The notes beneath the pieces were generated by a model. It was not told the origin of the DNA. It saw only the letters and a program-made list of their open reading frames with translations, and ran no database searches. 64,000 nt of DNA, from the NCBI GenBank assembly GCA_020632975.1, contig JACKEL010000005.1:186001-250000 (forward strand). The letters are read 5' to 3'. Position numbers and translations under genes: made by a program. The stretch comes from Myxococcales bacterium (GTDB lineage Bacteria; Myxococcota_C; UBA6777). Of this stretch, positions 1-8,865 are shown piece by piece; the stretch's first letter is position 1; each line of letters begins with the position of its first letter.

Positions 1-1121
1 AGCGGCACAGCAAAAGACAAGCGCAAGGGCGCCGTCCAGATCCGCCAAGGGGCCGCTCCCATCGAAGCTCGCAACGCCTGAGACGCATGGGCCAAAGCCT
101 GCGCAGAACCACCCGCTTGGGATCCCACCACACTCACGACTGCGACTTCTTCGATGTCTGCTTGGAGATTGAGACGCTGCACAGCAACATCTAACTCAGG
201 ATAAGCATCGCGCCAAAAAGCCAACTCTACGCGCTCTTTGCCCCAAAAGCTCATCGAAGAATCAAGCCCATATTCCGCAAGTTGCGCTTGCAAGGTCTCT
301 TCATTAATTTGCGCGCGGGGGAACGATAGCCAACACAGCGGACGCAAGCAAGTAATCGCGGGACGCACGGTGGTATCTTCAGGTGCGAAGTCCCTGCGAA
401 TCAACGTGTAACCTTCCCCGCCAGACGTGGCTTTCGCATACAACGCGATCCCATGTTCTCGCGCAAAACGAATCGCTTCCGCATGAAGGACCTTGGCCCC
501 CATCCGCGACATCTCTTCCATGTCTTCGTAACGCAAATTTTCCATGCGACGGGCTTCTAACACCACGCGAGGATCCGCGTCGTACACCCCATCGACATCA
601 GAATAAATCTCACAAGCTTCTGCGCCCAAAGCACCCGCCAAAGCCACCGCCGTGGTATCCGATCCACCCCGTCCCAAGGTCGTGATCTCACGTTTGTAAG
701 ACATGCCTTGGAACCCTGCGACGATCACGATCTTGCCGCGCGCAAGTTCATCTTGGATACGGATGGGTCTCACCTCGATAATCTGCGCTTCAAAGTGCCG
801 ATCATTCGTGAGGATGCCACTTTGAGACCCCGTAAAAGAGATCGCTTCATAGCCGCGCGCTTGAACCGCCATCGACAACAGCGCCATGCTGACTCGCTCC
901 CCAGCGCTCAACAACATATCAAGCTCACGTCGCGGAGGTTCGGGGGTAATCTCCCGTGCCCTCTGCATCAAACGATTGGTGGTATCACCCATGGCAGAGA
1001 CCACCACCACCACTTGAAATCCCCGTTGCTTGGCGGCCACCACGCGATCTGCAACTTGCAACAATCGCTCAGTATCCGCCACAGAAGATCCCCCGTACTT
1101 TTGCACCAGGATCGCAGACAT
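1..1121 (-). CDS. lysC: Aspartate kinase, partial (C-terminus beyond window edge)
   Basis: Aspartokinase phosphorylates L-aspartate in the first step of lysine, threonine and methionine synthesis. Reading the complement from the ATG at 1121-1119, which follows an AAGGAGT site, gives 373 open codons with no stop before the window edge. Family landmarks are plain: N-terminal VQKYGGSSVAD (kinase lysine), LSAGERVSMALLS, TTLGRGGSDTTAVALA (the aspartate/ATP loop) and DVDGVYDADPR. A C-terminal ACT-like segment with DIEEVAVVSVVG, near codon 325, suggests feedback control by an amino acid. The family usually has about 400-410 residues, so roughly 30-40 residues are probably missing. It is divergent from the TonB receptor gene to its right. 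There is no fused homoserine dehydrogenase in the visible part. Confidence 0.95.
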   Translation of the reverse strand, partial: MSAILVQKYGGSSVADTERLLQVADRVVAAKQRGFQVVVVVSAMGDTTNRLMQRAREITPEPPRRELDMLLSAGERVSMALLSMAVQARGYEAISFTGSQSGILTNDRHFEAQIIEVRPIRIQDELARGKIVIVAGFQGMSYKREITTLGRGGSDTTAVALAGALGAEACEIYSDVDGVYDADPRVVLEARRMENLRYEDMEEMSRMGAKVLHAEAIRFAREHGIALYAKATSGGEGYTLIRRDFAPEDTTVRPAITCLRPLCWLSFPRAQINEETLQAQLAEYGLDSSMSFWGKERVELAFWRDAYPELDVAVQRLNLQADIEEVAVVSVVGSQAGGSAQALAHASQALRASMGAAPWRIWTAPLRLSFAVP

Positions 1122-1413
1122 CGCAGTCTTACTCCTTTTTATAGAATCAGCGGTAAGTTGGACGTGCCCCTTGCCTCGCCCAATGATGGGCTGTTTAGAC
1201 CTCAACTTGACAGACGATGCGGGATACGTTTCTCTAAATGCCGCCAAACGATACGCGATATTGCACCTTTGCGCAGCTTTGTTCACAACAAACAACAGTT
1301 GTGCCAAAGATGTGTAAGGCATCCTGTGGATGGTAGCGTATCCCCAAGCCCAAGCAAAGCTCTCTTCTTCCGTCTCTGCGGTCAAACCGCCAAAGCTCAA
1401 ACGGAAAATCAAC

Positions 1414-4356
1414 ATGCGTGCATCCCGAAAGCTCTTTTCTTTCTATGTGATCCTGAGTTCTCTTTTGTTGGCCTTTTGCGTCCCTTCTCTTGCACAAGCA
1501 AAACGACGTGCGCGTTTTGCTCACTCTCCTCCGGCCTCTGTGAGTAGCGGAAAAGCCCTTCGCATCGAAGGACGCATCCTCGACATGGACGACTTGGACT
1601 ACGCTGAGTTTCGTTTTCGCCCGATCAACAATAAGGGTTCTTACACAGCCCTACGCATGAAACAACAAGGGAAACTCTTCTACGTCTTGATCCCCAAAAA
1701 GCACGTCCAGCCGCCTGGTTTCGAATATTACGTGGTGGGTCTCGACTTCAACCAACGTCCCAAGATCCTCTTTGGCTCGATCTTTCAGCCACAACAGGTC
1801 ATCGTGTTGTCAGGAACAGACACCGATCCAGACAAAGACCCCGACAAAGACGGAAAAGATGGCAAGGACGGAAAAGATGGCAAAGACGGGAATGATGGCA
1901 AAGATGGAACCCCAAGTGGCCCCGTCAAAACTGGTCCAGGTGAGCAACTTAGCCGCGCCCTCACCACCACAGCCTCTTCTCGACGCGAGCAAGCCGCACA
2001 CAAAGCACCTGCCCTCGTAACGGTCATTACAGCAAGTGACATCTACCAACACGGATGGCGCACACTTACAGATATCCTTCGTTATGGCGCAGCACTCGAC
2101 GTCAACGACGATGGCAGCTGGCCCGATGTTGGTATCCGCGGTGTCAACGCCAATCGCAGCAAAGGCCGCCGCCTTCTCTTTTTGCTTGATGGCTACGAGA
2201 TGTCATGGCGCCAACTCCACCAAAGCTTTATCAGCCCTGCTTGGATCGCAGTCGATGACATCGAAAGAATCGAAGTGATCCGCGGCCCAATGAGCGGTGT
2301 GTGGGGCGCCAATGCCATGAACGGCGTGATCCACATCGTGACCAAAAATGGCGCACAGATGAACGGAATCGGCGCCACTTTGGGGATCAGCCCTGTGAGT
2401 GGTTCGCACTTTTTGACCGTGCGCGGTGGAAAACGCTTTCAGTCAGGTGTCTCGATCTACTCGACGCTTTCGATGAATCAGCTTTTCCGCTCCCCTACCA
2501 TCGCTCCCAACTACGAACTTTCACAGCTACAGAATCCCCTGATCTATCGGCCTTTGCACGATCAAAACTACGCACAAAACTTTTTTACGCGCATCAGTTG
2601 GAATGGACTTTTTCTTAGCGTCCGCCAAGGTCGCTACGAAACCACCGCTCCCATGAACGCTTACAGCGTGCTTGGTGGCGACGAAAGCCGCTTTGTCACA
2701 GACCGCGTGATCACGCGCCTTGGTTGGGGTGGTGCATTGGGAACGTGGGGAAGGCTCGATCTATGGGGAAGCTACGACCGTGCGCAGCTGTCTCCTGGTA
2801 GCAGCGTGGTGTATCGCCCTTTTGCTTCCCAAGTCGGGACAGACAAAAACCAAGGAAGGATCGCAGGGATCTTCATCTTGCAAAAACCTTCCGCCGCGGA
2901 TCCAAGCACCAAAGAAGTTGTAGGAAGTTTTCCATCTTGTACGCAGATCAACCGTGATGATGTCCGTTGCGTTCGACGCCAAAGCGTAAAGACCACAGAC
3001 ACAGACGGCAAAGATATCGTTGAAAACAACGCATGTATCTTGTTGGCCAACCGCACCACAGACGCAAAACAGTTTGAAAGCGTCACTCCCGCCCAAAAGT
3101 ACGATGTTTGGTTTCCCAATGATGACTGCCAAGAAACCAGCAGCCAAGGACGTTATCGCAGCGATATCCGCGCCATCGACAACCGTATCCAGTTGGGCGG
3201 CCAACTCAGCATGACATTCGCAAAAAGCTTCCGCTTGCTCATCGGTGCGGAGTTTGAGTACCTGATCAGCACGATGCAACACTTCCCAAGCCGCTGGGAA
3301 GAAGACGCCAAAACCGATGAAGATCTCCGTTCACCCGACTTTAATAACTATCGCCTTGGTCTCTGGACCCAAGCACAGTACGCATTCCGCAATATCTTCG
3401 AGATCAGCGCGGCCTTGCGTTTGGATGTGGACCAACGATGGGGCGCGCGTTTTAGCCCGCAGGTCGCTTTTGTGTTGACGCCAGGTGCTGGTGTCTTCGG
3501 AAAAGTCCATTATGGCTGGGGTTATCGTGCTCCCTCGATCTACGAGTATTCGCACTTTGAAGATGGACGCTATGGAAACCCCAACCTCAAAAACGAAGAG
3601 GTACATACGGTTAGCGCAGAAGTCGGCTGGAGAAGAGACAAACTCTTACAAATCTCTGCGAGTGGATACGCTTCTTTCTATAGCAACACCATCGACTACG
3701 AGACGCGCTTGGCCAGCCTTCCCCTCGAAGGACTCGATACCCTCCCCTTTAACAACCGACCCACCACGACATACCAACAACTCGTAAATACGGAAAAAGG
3801 CTTCACTTCGATGGGGGCGGAAGCCAATTTCCGACTCTTCCCTGTGGGTGGGTTCGAGCTATTTGCTAGCTTTGGACTTTACTTCGCCACGCGCGAACAA
3901 ACCGATCCCAAAACCCAAGAAGTCTTCTCAGAACGCCTGAACTACTCCGCAGGACTGACCGCCAACTTGGTGGCGACCTACCGCGCACGCGTGTTCCAAA
4001 AGACCGAGTTTATCGCTTCTTTGGGGCTGCTTTACGTAGGTTCCAAGTTTACACAGTTTAGCTCATTCGCGGGTGTTGGGACCTTCCCCAATGGGACCCT
4101 CCAAGACCAGAGCGCCGCACAAAATGTCCCGAGCTGGGGTGCTAACAACAACCCGCGTGGCGATAGCCCCCAAGCCAACGGCTATGTGCACCTCAACCTC
4201 AACTTGCAACTGGTCAATATCCTAGAACACTTTGATATCGCGATGAGGCTCAACAACATCCTCGGACTCGCAGGCCCCACCTACGATGCTGGCGACCCTT
4301 TCTTGTACCCACACACAGGGCTTGAGTTCCTGACTTGGTTGCGCTTGCGATACTGA
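1414..4356 (+). CDS. TonB-dependent outer-membrane receptor with collagen-like linker
   Basis: This is a 980-residue outer-membrane receptor, a TonB-driven importer of an unknown ligand. The ATG at 1414 is chosen because it opens a clear signal peptide (MRASRKLFSF, a hydrophobic core, cleavage near AQA-K at residue 29). The frame stays open upstream to 1330 but adds only a polar leader. Residues about 36-133 form a beta-rich domain of the kind found before the plug in several deltaproteobacterial receptors. A linker at about 135-169 is rich in Asp, Lys and Gly with repeated KDG triplets. The plug spans about 195-313 (VTVITASDIYQHGW, LFLLDGYEM, IERIEVIRGPMSGVWGANAM). The rest is a barrel ending in the aromatic Tyr expected for outer-membrane insertion. 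A likely outer loop near residues 510-570 has four Cys. The substrate cannot be told from sequence. Confidence 0.9.
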   Translation: MRASRKLFSFYVILSSLLLAFCVPSLAQAKRRARFAHSPPASVSSGKALRIEGRILDMDDLDYAEFRFRPINNKGSYTALRMKQQGKLFYVLIPKKHVQPPGFEYYVVGLDFNQRPKILFGSIFQPQQVIVLSGTDTDPDKDPDKDGKDGKDGKDGKDGNDGKDGTPSGPVKTGPGEQLSRALTTTASSRREQAAHKAPALVTVITASDIYQHGWRTLTDILRYGAALDVNDDGSWPDVGIRGVNANRSKGRRLLFLLDGYEMSWRQLHQSFISPAWIAVDDIERIEVIRGPMSGVWGANAMNGVIHIVTKNGAQMNGIGATLGISPVSGSHFLTVRGGKRFQSGVSIYSTLSMNQLFRSPTIAPNYELSQLQNPLIYRPLHDQNYAQNFFTRISWNGLFLSVRQGRYETTAPMNAYSVLGGDESRFVTDRVITRLGWGGALGTWGRLDLWGSYDRAQLSPGSSVVYRPFASQVGTDKNQGRIAGIFILQKPSAADPSTKEVVGSFPSCTQINRDDVRCVRRQSVKTTDTDGKDIVENNACILLANRTTDAKQFESVTPAQKYDVWFPNDDCQETSSQGRYRSDIRAIDNRIQLGGQLSMTFAKSFRLLIGAEFEYLISTMQHFPSRWEEDAKTDEDLRSPDFNNYRLGLWTQAQYAFRNIFEISAALRLDVDQRWGARFSPQVAFVLTPGAGVFGKVHYGWGYRAPSIYEYSHFEDGRYGNPNLKNEEVHTVSAEVGWRRDKLLQISASGYASFYSNTIDYETRLASLPLEGLDTLPFNNRPTTTYQQLVNTEKGFTSMGAEANFRLFPVGGFELFASFGLYFATREQTDPKTQEVFSERLNYSAGLTANLVATYRARVFQKTEFIASLGLLYVGSKFTQFSSFAGVGTFPNGTLQDQSAAQNVPSWGANNNPRGDSPQANGYVHLNLNLQLVNILEHFDIAMRLNNILGLAGPTYDAGDPFLYPHTGLEFLTWLRLRY

Positions 4357-5054
4357 ACAAGATCTCGCTTCAATCTACTGAACACCGCCCCCCAAATCCC
4401 CTCTCTCCACCCGATGCTCTTCGTTGACGATCCCCCCCAGAAAAGACAAGCAAATACAGCGCTCTCGTAAAAAATTTTCCTCACGACCAGGGATCTTTTC
4501 GTCATGTGTCACGTTGTGACAACGAAGCAAGATATCCTGCTAAACATCTCACGCTTGAGGAAATCCTTGAATAAAATCAGAAAGATGAAAATAAGTTGAA
4601 AATTTACTTGCGTTTCCATCCAACAAGGGATACCTTCACTGAACAAGAAGATGGTGAACATCTGACCTGAATGAACGCTTGCTTATGCTTGAACAAAACT
4701 TCATTCATACACAAAAGATCAGATCTAGGTGAAACCCTCCTCACACCCGAAAGGATCTCACCTTACCATCTTCCCGCGTTGCTTGGGGGACCTCCGCCCC
4801 CCCACAACGCCTTCCCCCCGCCAGATACGCAAGTTTTTGTAGAGTCGCCTTCAGAGAAAAACTGTGAGAGACCTCATACAAAAAAAGCCGTGAGAAACTC
4901 ACAGCTTAAAGAAAAAAAACATCAAACAAAACATCCATATCATTGCACAAACGTGCTTCGTCACAAATCAACCTCATGAACACAACAAATCAACTCTCGT
5001 CCTGAATGTCCCCCAGAGTTTTGCGTGTCGAGAAACCAAAGATCCAGAACTGTA
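4357..5054. other. Intergenic region between convergent genes
   Basis: About 700 bases without a credible gene. An open frame at 4671-4979 has no ribosome site and unnatural composition. The region holds a 6-3-6 perfect inverted repeat at 4507-4521 (TGTCAC GTT GTGACA), which could be an operator-type site, although no start codon lies nearby. It also holds the terminator of the leftward regulator gene at 4885-4907. Nothing else is recognisable. Confidence 0.6.
4880..4907 (-). terminator. Intrinsic terminator of the sigma-region-4-like gene
   Basis: On the minus strand a 10-bp stem (4898-4907 with 4885-4894, one G-T pair) with a three-base loop is followed by a run of seven T (complement of 4880-4886). 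It lies about 150 bases after the stop codon of the leftward gene at 5055-5591, the only gene that could use it. Confidence 0.75.
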
Positions 5055-5591
5055 TCAATCCATGTCAGCGTCGGTGGAGAAGTCCAAACCAGCGAAATCT
5101 TCGGACACATCCCAAGGCACGCTAGAACGCAAACCTACACTCTCAGCCATCTTTTGCATCCCAGAAGCTTCGAGTTGACGGATACGCTCGCGGGTCAAGT
5201 TCAAGAAACTACCGACCTCTTCGAGAGTCACGCCACCACGCTCTGCGATATCCAAAGCACACGTTTCATTCAATTCCCAAACCTCTTGGCCAGGGAAGTT
5301 GTACTTGATGCTTCCTGTTTCGGGGTTCACATCTAAGTACAAGTGGAAACGGCAGCTCACATGAGGACAGGGACGCATCCCTTCACGACAATCTTTTCGT
5401 GAACGGGGACGCAAAGCCTCTAACCAAGCTACAACATCCGCACCCAAACGATCACGCTTCACTTCGCGACGGATATCGCGCAACGATTGAGTCTTCTCGC
5501 GACGGGGGCGCCCCGTGCGGGTTCTCTCGTTGGTCACTTGGCGTAGACGATTAACGACCCTTGTCTTCACAGACTTCTGCTTTTCATCCAT
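5055..5591 (-). CDS. Sigma-70 region 4-like DNA-binding protein
   Basis: A 178-residue protein with a basic N-terminus (residues 1-50, many Arg/Lys) and a C-terminal helix-turn-helix that matches sigma-70 region 4.2 (GGVTLEEVGSFLNLTRERIR, then QLEASGMQKM). It has no region 2, so it cannot be a full sigma factor. Between the two parts is CPHVSCRFHLYLDVNPETGS with two Cys and a His, a motif I know from a conserved deltaproteobacterial family annotated only as sigma-like DNA-binding protein. It is preceded by an AGGAGG-like site (complement of CCTCCT at about 5597). It sits alone, with an AT-rich upstream region and its own terminator. The likely role is a transcription regulator that touches -35-type elements, but no target is known. 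The acidic tail (DFSTDADMD) is a further oddity. Confidence 0.75.
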   Translation of the reverse strand: MDEKQKSVKTRVVNRLRQVTNERTRTGRPRREKTQSLRDIRREVKRDRLGADVVAWLEALRPRSRKDCREGMRPCPHVSCRFHLYLDVNPETGSIKYNFPGQEVWELNETCALDIAERGGVTLEEVGSFLNLTRERIRQLEASGMQKMAESVGLRSSVPWDVSEDFAGLDFSTDADMD

Positions 5592-6312
5592 ACAAACCTC
5601 CTCACACCCCAGACTCGCTGTTGGTCCTCACACGCTCGACACATCTTCCCAAGCAACCCCAGCAACCATGTCCTCCGCGATCATGATTACGATCTTGCTC
5701 GGTTTCTCGCTACTGTTCTGTAACATGCGCTCGCTTCAATTTGCAATTTTTTTCTTAAATTAGATGCAAATTAAGCAAACTTATATATCAGTTATCTATC
5801 AATCACACATAAAAACACATACAAAAGAAGCGACAACACACAACATACTTCAGAAAGGGAATGTGGTAGATGTCTCGGAGCATAACGCGACCCTTGATAT
5901 CGGTCAAAAAAAGACCCAAAGATTTTCAACCACCCCTCTTGCCACACAGCAAAAGCTTTTTAATTTCAGCCTATTAATTTTCAAAAAAAACATCCGTAAG
6001 GGGTCCTCTTTTGTTTCACAGTGTGAATTTTTTTGTATTGGACTGAAAGAAGTTCTTTTCACTTTTATGAATAAAATTCGAAAGATAAGACGTCAGAGCC
6101 AGATCGGGCTTATGATCATGATCTTGTGATCGCGATCACGATCATAAGATCATGATCAGCCTCTGGGATCTTCTTCTGGATGGGGGACCAAACTGCACAA
6201 TTCGCTTCGTTGCACAAAGATCAGTTGCGTTTCCAAGCCACAGACGGTTAGACTTTGGCGGTTTCTCAAAAGACCTTTAGGCAAAAAACCCGCGGAGCAA
6301 CGGACAAAAAAC
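5592..6312. other. Long AT-rich divergent intergenic region
   Basis: About 720 bases between the leftward sigma-like gene and the rightward Slt-like gene. Bases about 5740-6090 are strikingly AT-rich compared with the rest of the window. Frames seen here (for example 5764-6129) lack ribosome sites and protein-like composition. The GATC palindrome array sits at its right end. No RNA gene was recognised. Confidence 0.6.
6102..6170. promoter_or_regulatory. Symmetric GATC-palindrome array, putative operator
   Basis: Nine GATC tetramers fall in 69 bases. Seven of them begin at 6114, 6120, 6128, 6134, 6140, 6148 and 6154, so the steps are 6, 8, 6, 6, 8, 6, a symmetric pattern. The core 6126-6139 is a perfect 14-bp palindrome (GTGATCGCGATCAC). 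It lies between perfect 12-bp inverted arms at 6114-6125 and 6146-6157. A third pair is 6109-6117 with 6140-6148. It lies about 150 bases before the start codon at 6313, consistent with an operator, a methylation-sensitive switch or a transcribed stem-loop. The function is inference. Confidence 0.55.
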
Positions 6313-8457
6313 ATGGTTAGTGGCCAGAGTAGCGAAGCGAACCGCCAAAAACAAACGCTAATGTTGTCACAAGGATACTCATCTCCCCCAAAGATGCGTT
6401 GGTTTCGCGTACTTTTGCAGTCGATTGTGGGGATCTCCGTGGGGATGTTGGTGGGAGGGGCTTTGTTGTGGTGGCTTTGGCGATACAGCGGCTACAACAC
6501 GACCTCAGCTCCTCCACCTCGAACCACCAAAGCAAATCGTCCCACGATGCCCTCTCTCTACCAAGCGTGTCTCGAAGAGGCCCGAAAAGCCACACCAGGC
6601 CCTGCCTACAAAGCGCTTCGAACAGAGCAAAAGTCTTACGCTCTACGATGGCATCTTGAGTGGCTTCTTGCCTCCAACTCTTTGGCGCAAAACAAAGCTG
6701 CCCAAGCTGCGGAGATCTATCAACGCTTGACCCAAGAAGAAGAGTCCCCCCTTCCCTCAAGCGTCCTCTACATACGACAGGCTCGCGCGTGGATAAACCT
6801 CGGCAAAAAAGAAGCCGCCCGCAGCCTCCTGCAAAAACATACGCAAACGCTTCCCTTCAAGCGAAAAAGTCCCCTATACAACGCACTTTTGGAACAAGAA
6901 GTCGCAGAAGGTCTCAAAGCCCTCGCTTCTGTCGAAGAAACGAATGCACAGCATATCATCCGTTTGCGACTGTGGGCCCAGTTCCCTCACAGTCCTCTTG
7001 CAGCACCAGCTTTCGAACAGTGGTCGCAACAGCCCAAACATACCTTGTCTGCCCCAGAGATCCGATGGATCTTGCGCGGTGTAAAACGATGGAATGCTTT
7101 GTTGGCTCCTCCCAAACCACTTGCAAAAGCGCTTGAACGCATCAATCGTAAGTCTCTTGATGCCCGACAACGCGCGCTTTTCGATCATCTCCAGGCCCTT
7201 CTTGCCTTGCGCCAAGATCTTTGGAAAAAAGCGATGAGTTTCGCTGATCGCGCAAGAAAAGACATGACAAAGTCTGCCCAAGCAGAACTCTCTTTTGCGA
7301 TGGCAACGCTCGCCCTCGAAAAGAAAAAACGCAGACTCGCTTACAAGATGATCCGAAAGATTCGTTCCTCTGCGCGTTACTGGCGACGTGTTTCGATGCT
7401 CGCAGAGATCGAATCCCTCTTGCGGAGAGGAAAATGGAAACCCGCGCTACGACTTAGCGCCAAAGCTTGGCGACGCAATCGAACCCCTTCGATACGCGCT
7501 CAAATCGCCCGATACTTGGGTCTTAGCGCACTCGGACGCAAACAATACAAAAAAGCCAACACTTACTTTTCTACCGCGCTCCAACAACACAAACGCGCGG
7601 GCGGAGACTCCGCAATAGAACAAGATGAACTCTTGTATTGGATGGCTTTTAGCCAAGAGATGCGCGGAAAAGCCAAACCTGCCACACAAACGTACCTCAA
7701 GATCTTTCGCACCCACCCTTTCTCTTATTTTGGCTTTCTCGCCATGGATCGACTGCGCGAGCTTGGGCAGCCTCAACCCCTCCCCTTCCTGCGCCCCAAA
7801 GAACAAACGTGGAGCCTCCACAAGATCGACGATCAACGTACGTCTCTCCTTTTGCAAACGCTCCATCAGTTCGGCCCGAACGACCTTTTCCTTGTCGAAC
7901 TAGAGCGCTGGCACCAAAAAAATCCCCAAGAACTCCCTATCACTTTTTATCAGATGCTCTTCCAAAAAGCCCAACAACTGGGGATCTTGTACGCCGCACG
8001 CTCGTATGTCCCCAACACCTCCCCCACCAAAACACCGCAAGCCCTCACACACTTGCGCTACCCTTCTCAACAGATGCTCTTCGACAAAGCTGCAAAAACA
8101 TCCGATACAAGGCTCTTTGCAGCGCTGTGGTCTGCCCTACGCACCAAAGACAAGACATCCACACCACAGCCCCCAAACTTTCTCGAACACCCTTTCTTTC
8201 ATCCCAAAGCTTCGCCTGTGTCCGCACACCCCAGCGCGATGCTCGCTCTGTGGAAAACACAGCTCCAGTCTTTCCCCAAAGCCCTACCTCTTTCCGCGCG
8301 ATGGGCGGCCCTGCTCAGTCCCTCACCACAAACCATCCTCCATATCCATAAACAACTTGGCCGCACACCCCTCCCACAAATCGAGGCACTTTACCCGCAA
8401 CTTACGCGCAAACGCCTCTTTTACTTTCGACTCTACAACTTGCTCTACCTCCCCTAA
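6313..8457 (+). CDS. Membrane-anchored Slt70-like superhelical protein without lytic domain
   Basis: A 714-residue protein with one N-terminal membrane segment (residues about 32-57, LLQSIVGISVGMLVGG) and a long helical-repeat body rich in Ala, Lys and Leu. The stretch YWMAFSQEMRGK, then HPFSYFGFLAMDRLRELG (about residues 445-490), resembles the end of the alpha-superhelical domain of soluble lytic murein transglycosylases, where PLSYYGLLA is typical. The catalytic SLT domain that normally follows is absent: the last 220 residues show no Glu-Ser active-site motif. It may therefore be a scaffold or peptidoglycan-binding protein in the periplasm, or a generic TPR protein. The start is uncertain: ATG at 6313, 6361 and 6394 are all in frame and none has a strong ribosome site. 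The next gene begins 44 bases downstream on the same strand. Confidence 0.6.
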   Translation: MVSGQSSEANRQKQTLMLSQGYSSPPKMRWFRVLLQSIVGISVGMLVGGALLWWLWRYSGYNTTSAPPPRTTKANRPTMPSLYQACLEEARKATPGPAYKALRTEQKSYALRWHLEWLLASNSLAQNKAAQAAEIYQRLTQEEESPLPSSVLYIRQARAWINLGKKEAARSLLQKHTQTLPFKRKSPLYNALLEQEVAEGLKALASVEETNAQHIIRLRLWAQFPHSPLAAPAFEQWSQQPKHTLSAPEIRWILRGVKRWNALLAPPKPLAKALERINRKSLDARQRALFDHLQALLALRQDLWKKAMSFADRARKDMTKSAQAELSFAMATLALEKKKRRLAYKMIRKIRSSARYWRRVSMLAEIESLLRRGKWKPALRLSAKAWRRNRTPSIRAQIARYLGLSALGRKQYKKANTYFSTALQQHKRAGGDSAIEQDELLYWMAFSQEMRGKAKPATQTYLKIFRTHPFSYFGFLAMDRLRELGQPQPLPFLRPKEQTWSLHKIDDQRTSLLLQTLHQFGPNDLFLVELERWHQKNPQELPITFYQMLFQKAQQLGILYAARSYVPNTSPTKTPQALTHLRYPSQQMLFDKAAKTSDTRLFAALWSALRTKDKTSTPQPPNFLEHPFFHPKASPVSAHPSAMLALWKTQLQSFPKALPLSARWAALLSPSPQTILHIHKQLGRTPLPQIEALYPQLTRKRLFYFRLYNLLYLP

Positions 8458-8501
8458 ACAACGACCCCACAAGCTCACTCCACAACACGGAGCATCCAAC
8501 G

Positions 8502-8732
8502 ATGAAACAACTGAAACGCCATCAACTTGCCCTCTTCAATGGACAAGATAAAAAACAGATCTATGTCGCCTATCAAGGCCGAATCTACGACGTCACAGAA
8601 AGCCGTTTGTGGCGTCGTGGGATGCACTACGAACACTGGGCAGGACAAGACCTCACCGCAGAACTCCCTGACGCACCCCACGATGAAGCTGTGTTCGAGC
8701 GCTTCCCACAAATCGGTGTCCTCGTCGACTAA
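8502..8732 (+). CDS. Small cytochrome b5-like haem-binding protein
   Basis: A 76-residue single-domain protein of the cytochrome b5-like haem/steroid-binding family (the small COG4892 type, from memory). Visible landmarks are the strand pattern IYVAYQGRIYDVTESRLW, the MHYEHWAGQDLT segment, and APHDEAVFERFPQIG with the candidate distal haem ligand His. It has no signal peptide, so it is probably cytosolic. The start ATG at 8502 follows CACGGAGC. It lies 44 bases after the Slt-like gene and 133 bases before the desaturase gene. Cytochrome b5 domains commonly feed electrons to desaturases, so it may be the electron donor of the neighbour. That role is inference. Confidence 0.8.
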   Translation: MKQLKRHQLALFNGQDKKQIYVAYQGRIYDVTESRLWRRGMHYEHWAGQDLTAELPDAPHDEAVFERFPQIGVLVD

Positions 8733-8771
8733 ACCCAACCCCTGCCCTCCCACATCCCATACAAAAAAGAC

Positions 8772-8800
8772 TTGCAAGATCAACTTCCCCGCTGTATATC
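8772..8800 (+). promoter_or_regulatory. Putative sigma-70 promoter of the desaturase gene
   Basis: TTGCAA at 8772-8777, a 17-bp spacer and TATATC at 8795-8800. Transcription would begin near 8807, giving a leader of about 60 bases before the ATG at 8866. Confidence 0.55.
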
Positions 8801-8865
8801 TTCTTTTAAAATAACAATCGTTCAATAAAATAAGAAACAACCTCCCAGATGAAGGGAACCAAGCC

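Noticed and set aside
4671..4979. 102-residue frame between the TonB receptor and the regulator gene
   Set aside because: No ribosome site, odd composition, and it crosses the terminator hairpin of the neighbouring gene.
6102..6170. Chromosomal origin of replication
   Set aside because: The GATC density recalls oriC, but no dnaA, dnaN or recognisable DnaA-box cluster is near, so an origin is not supported.
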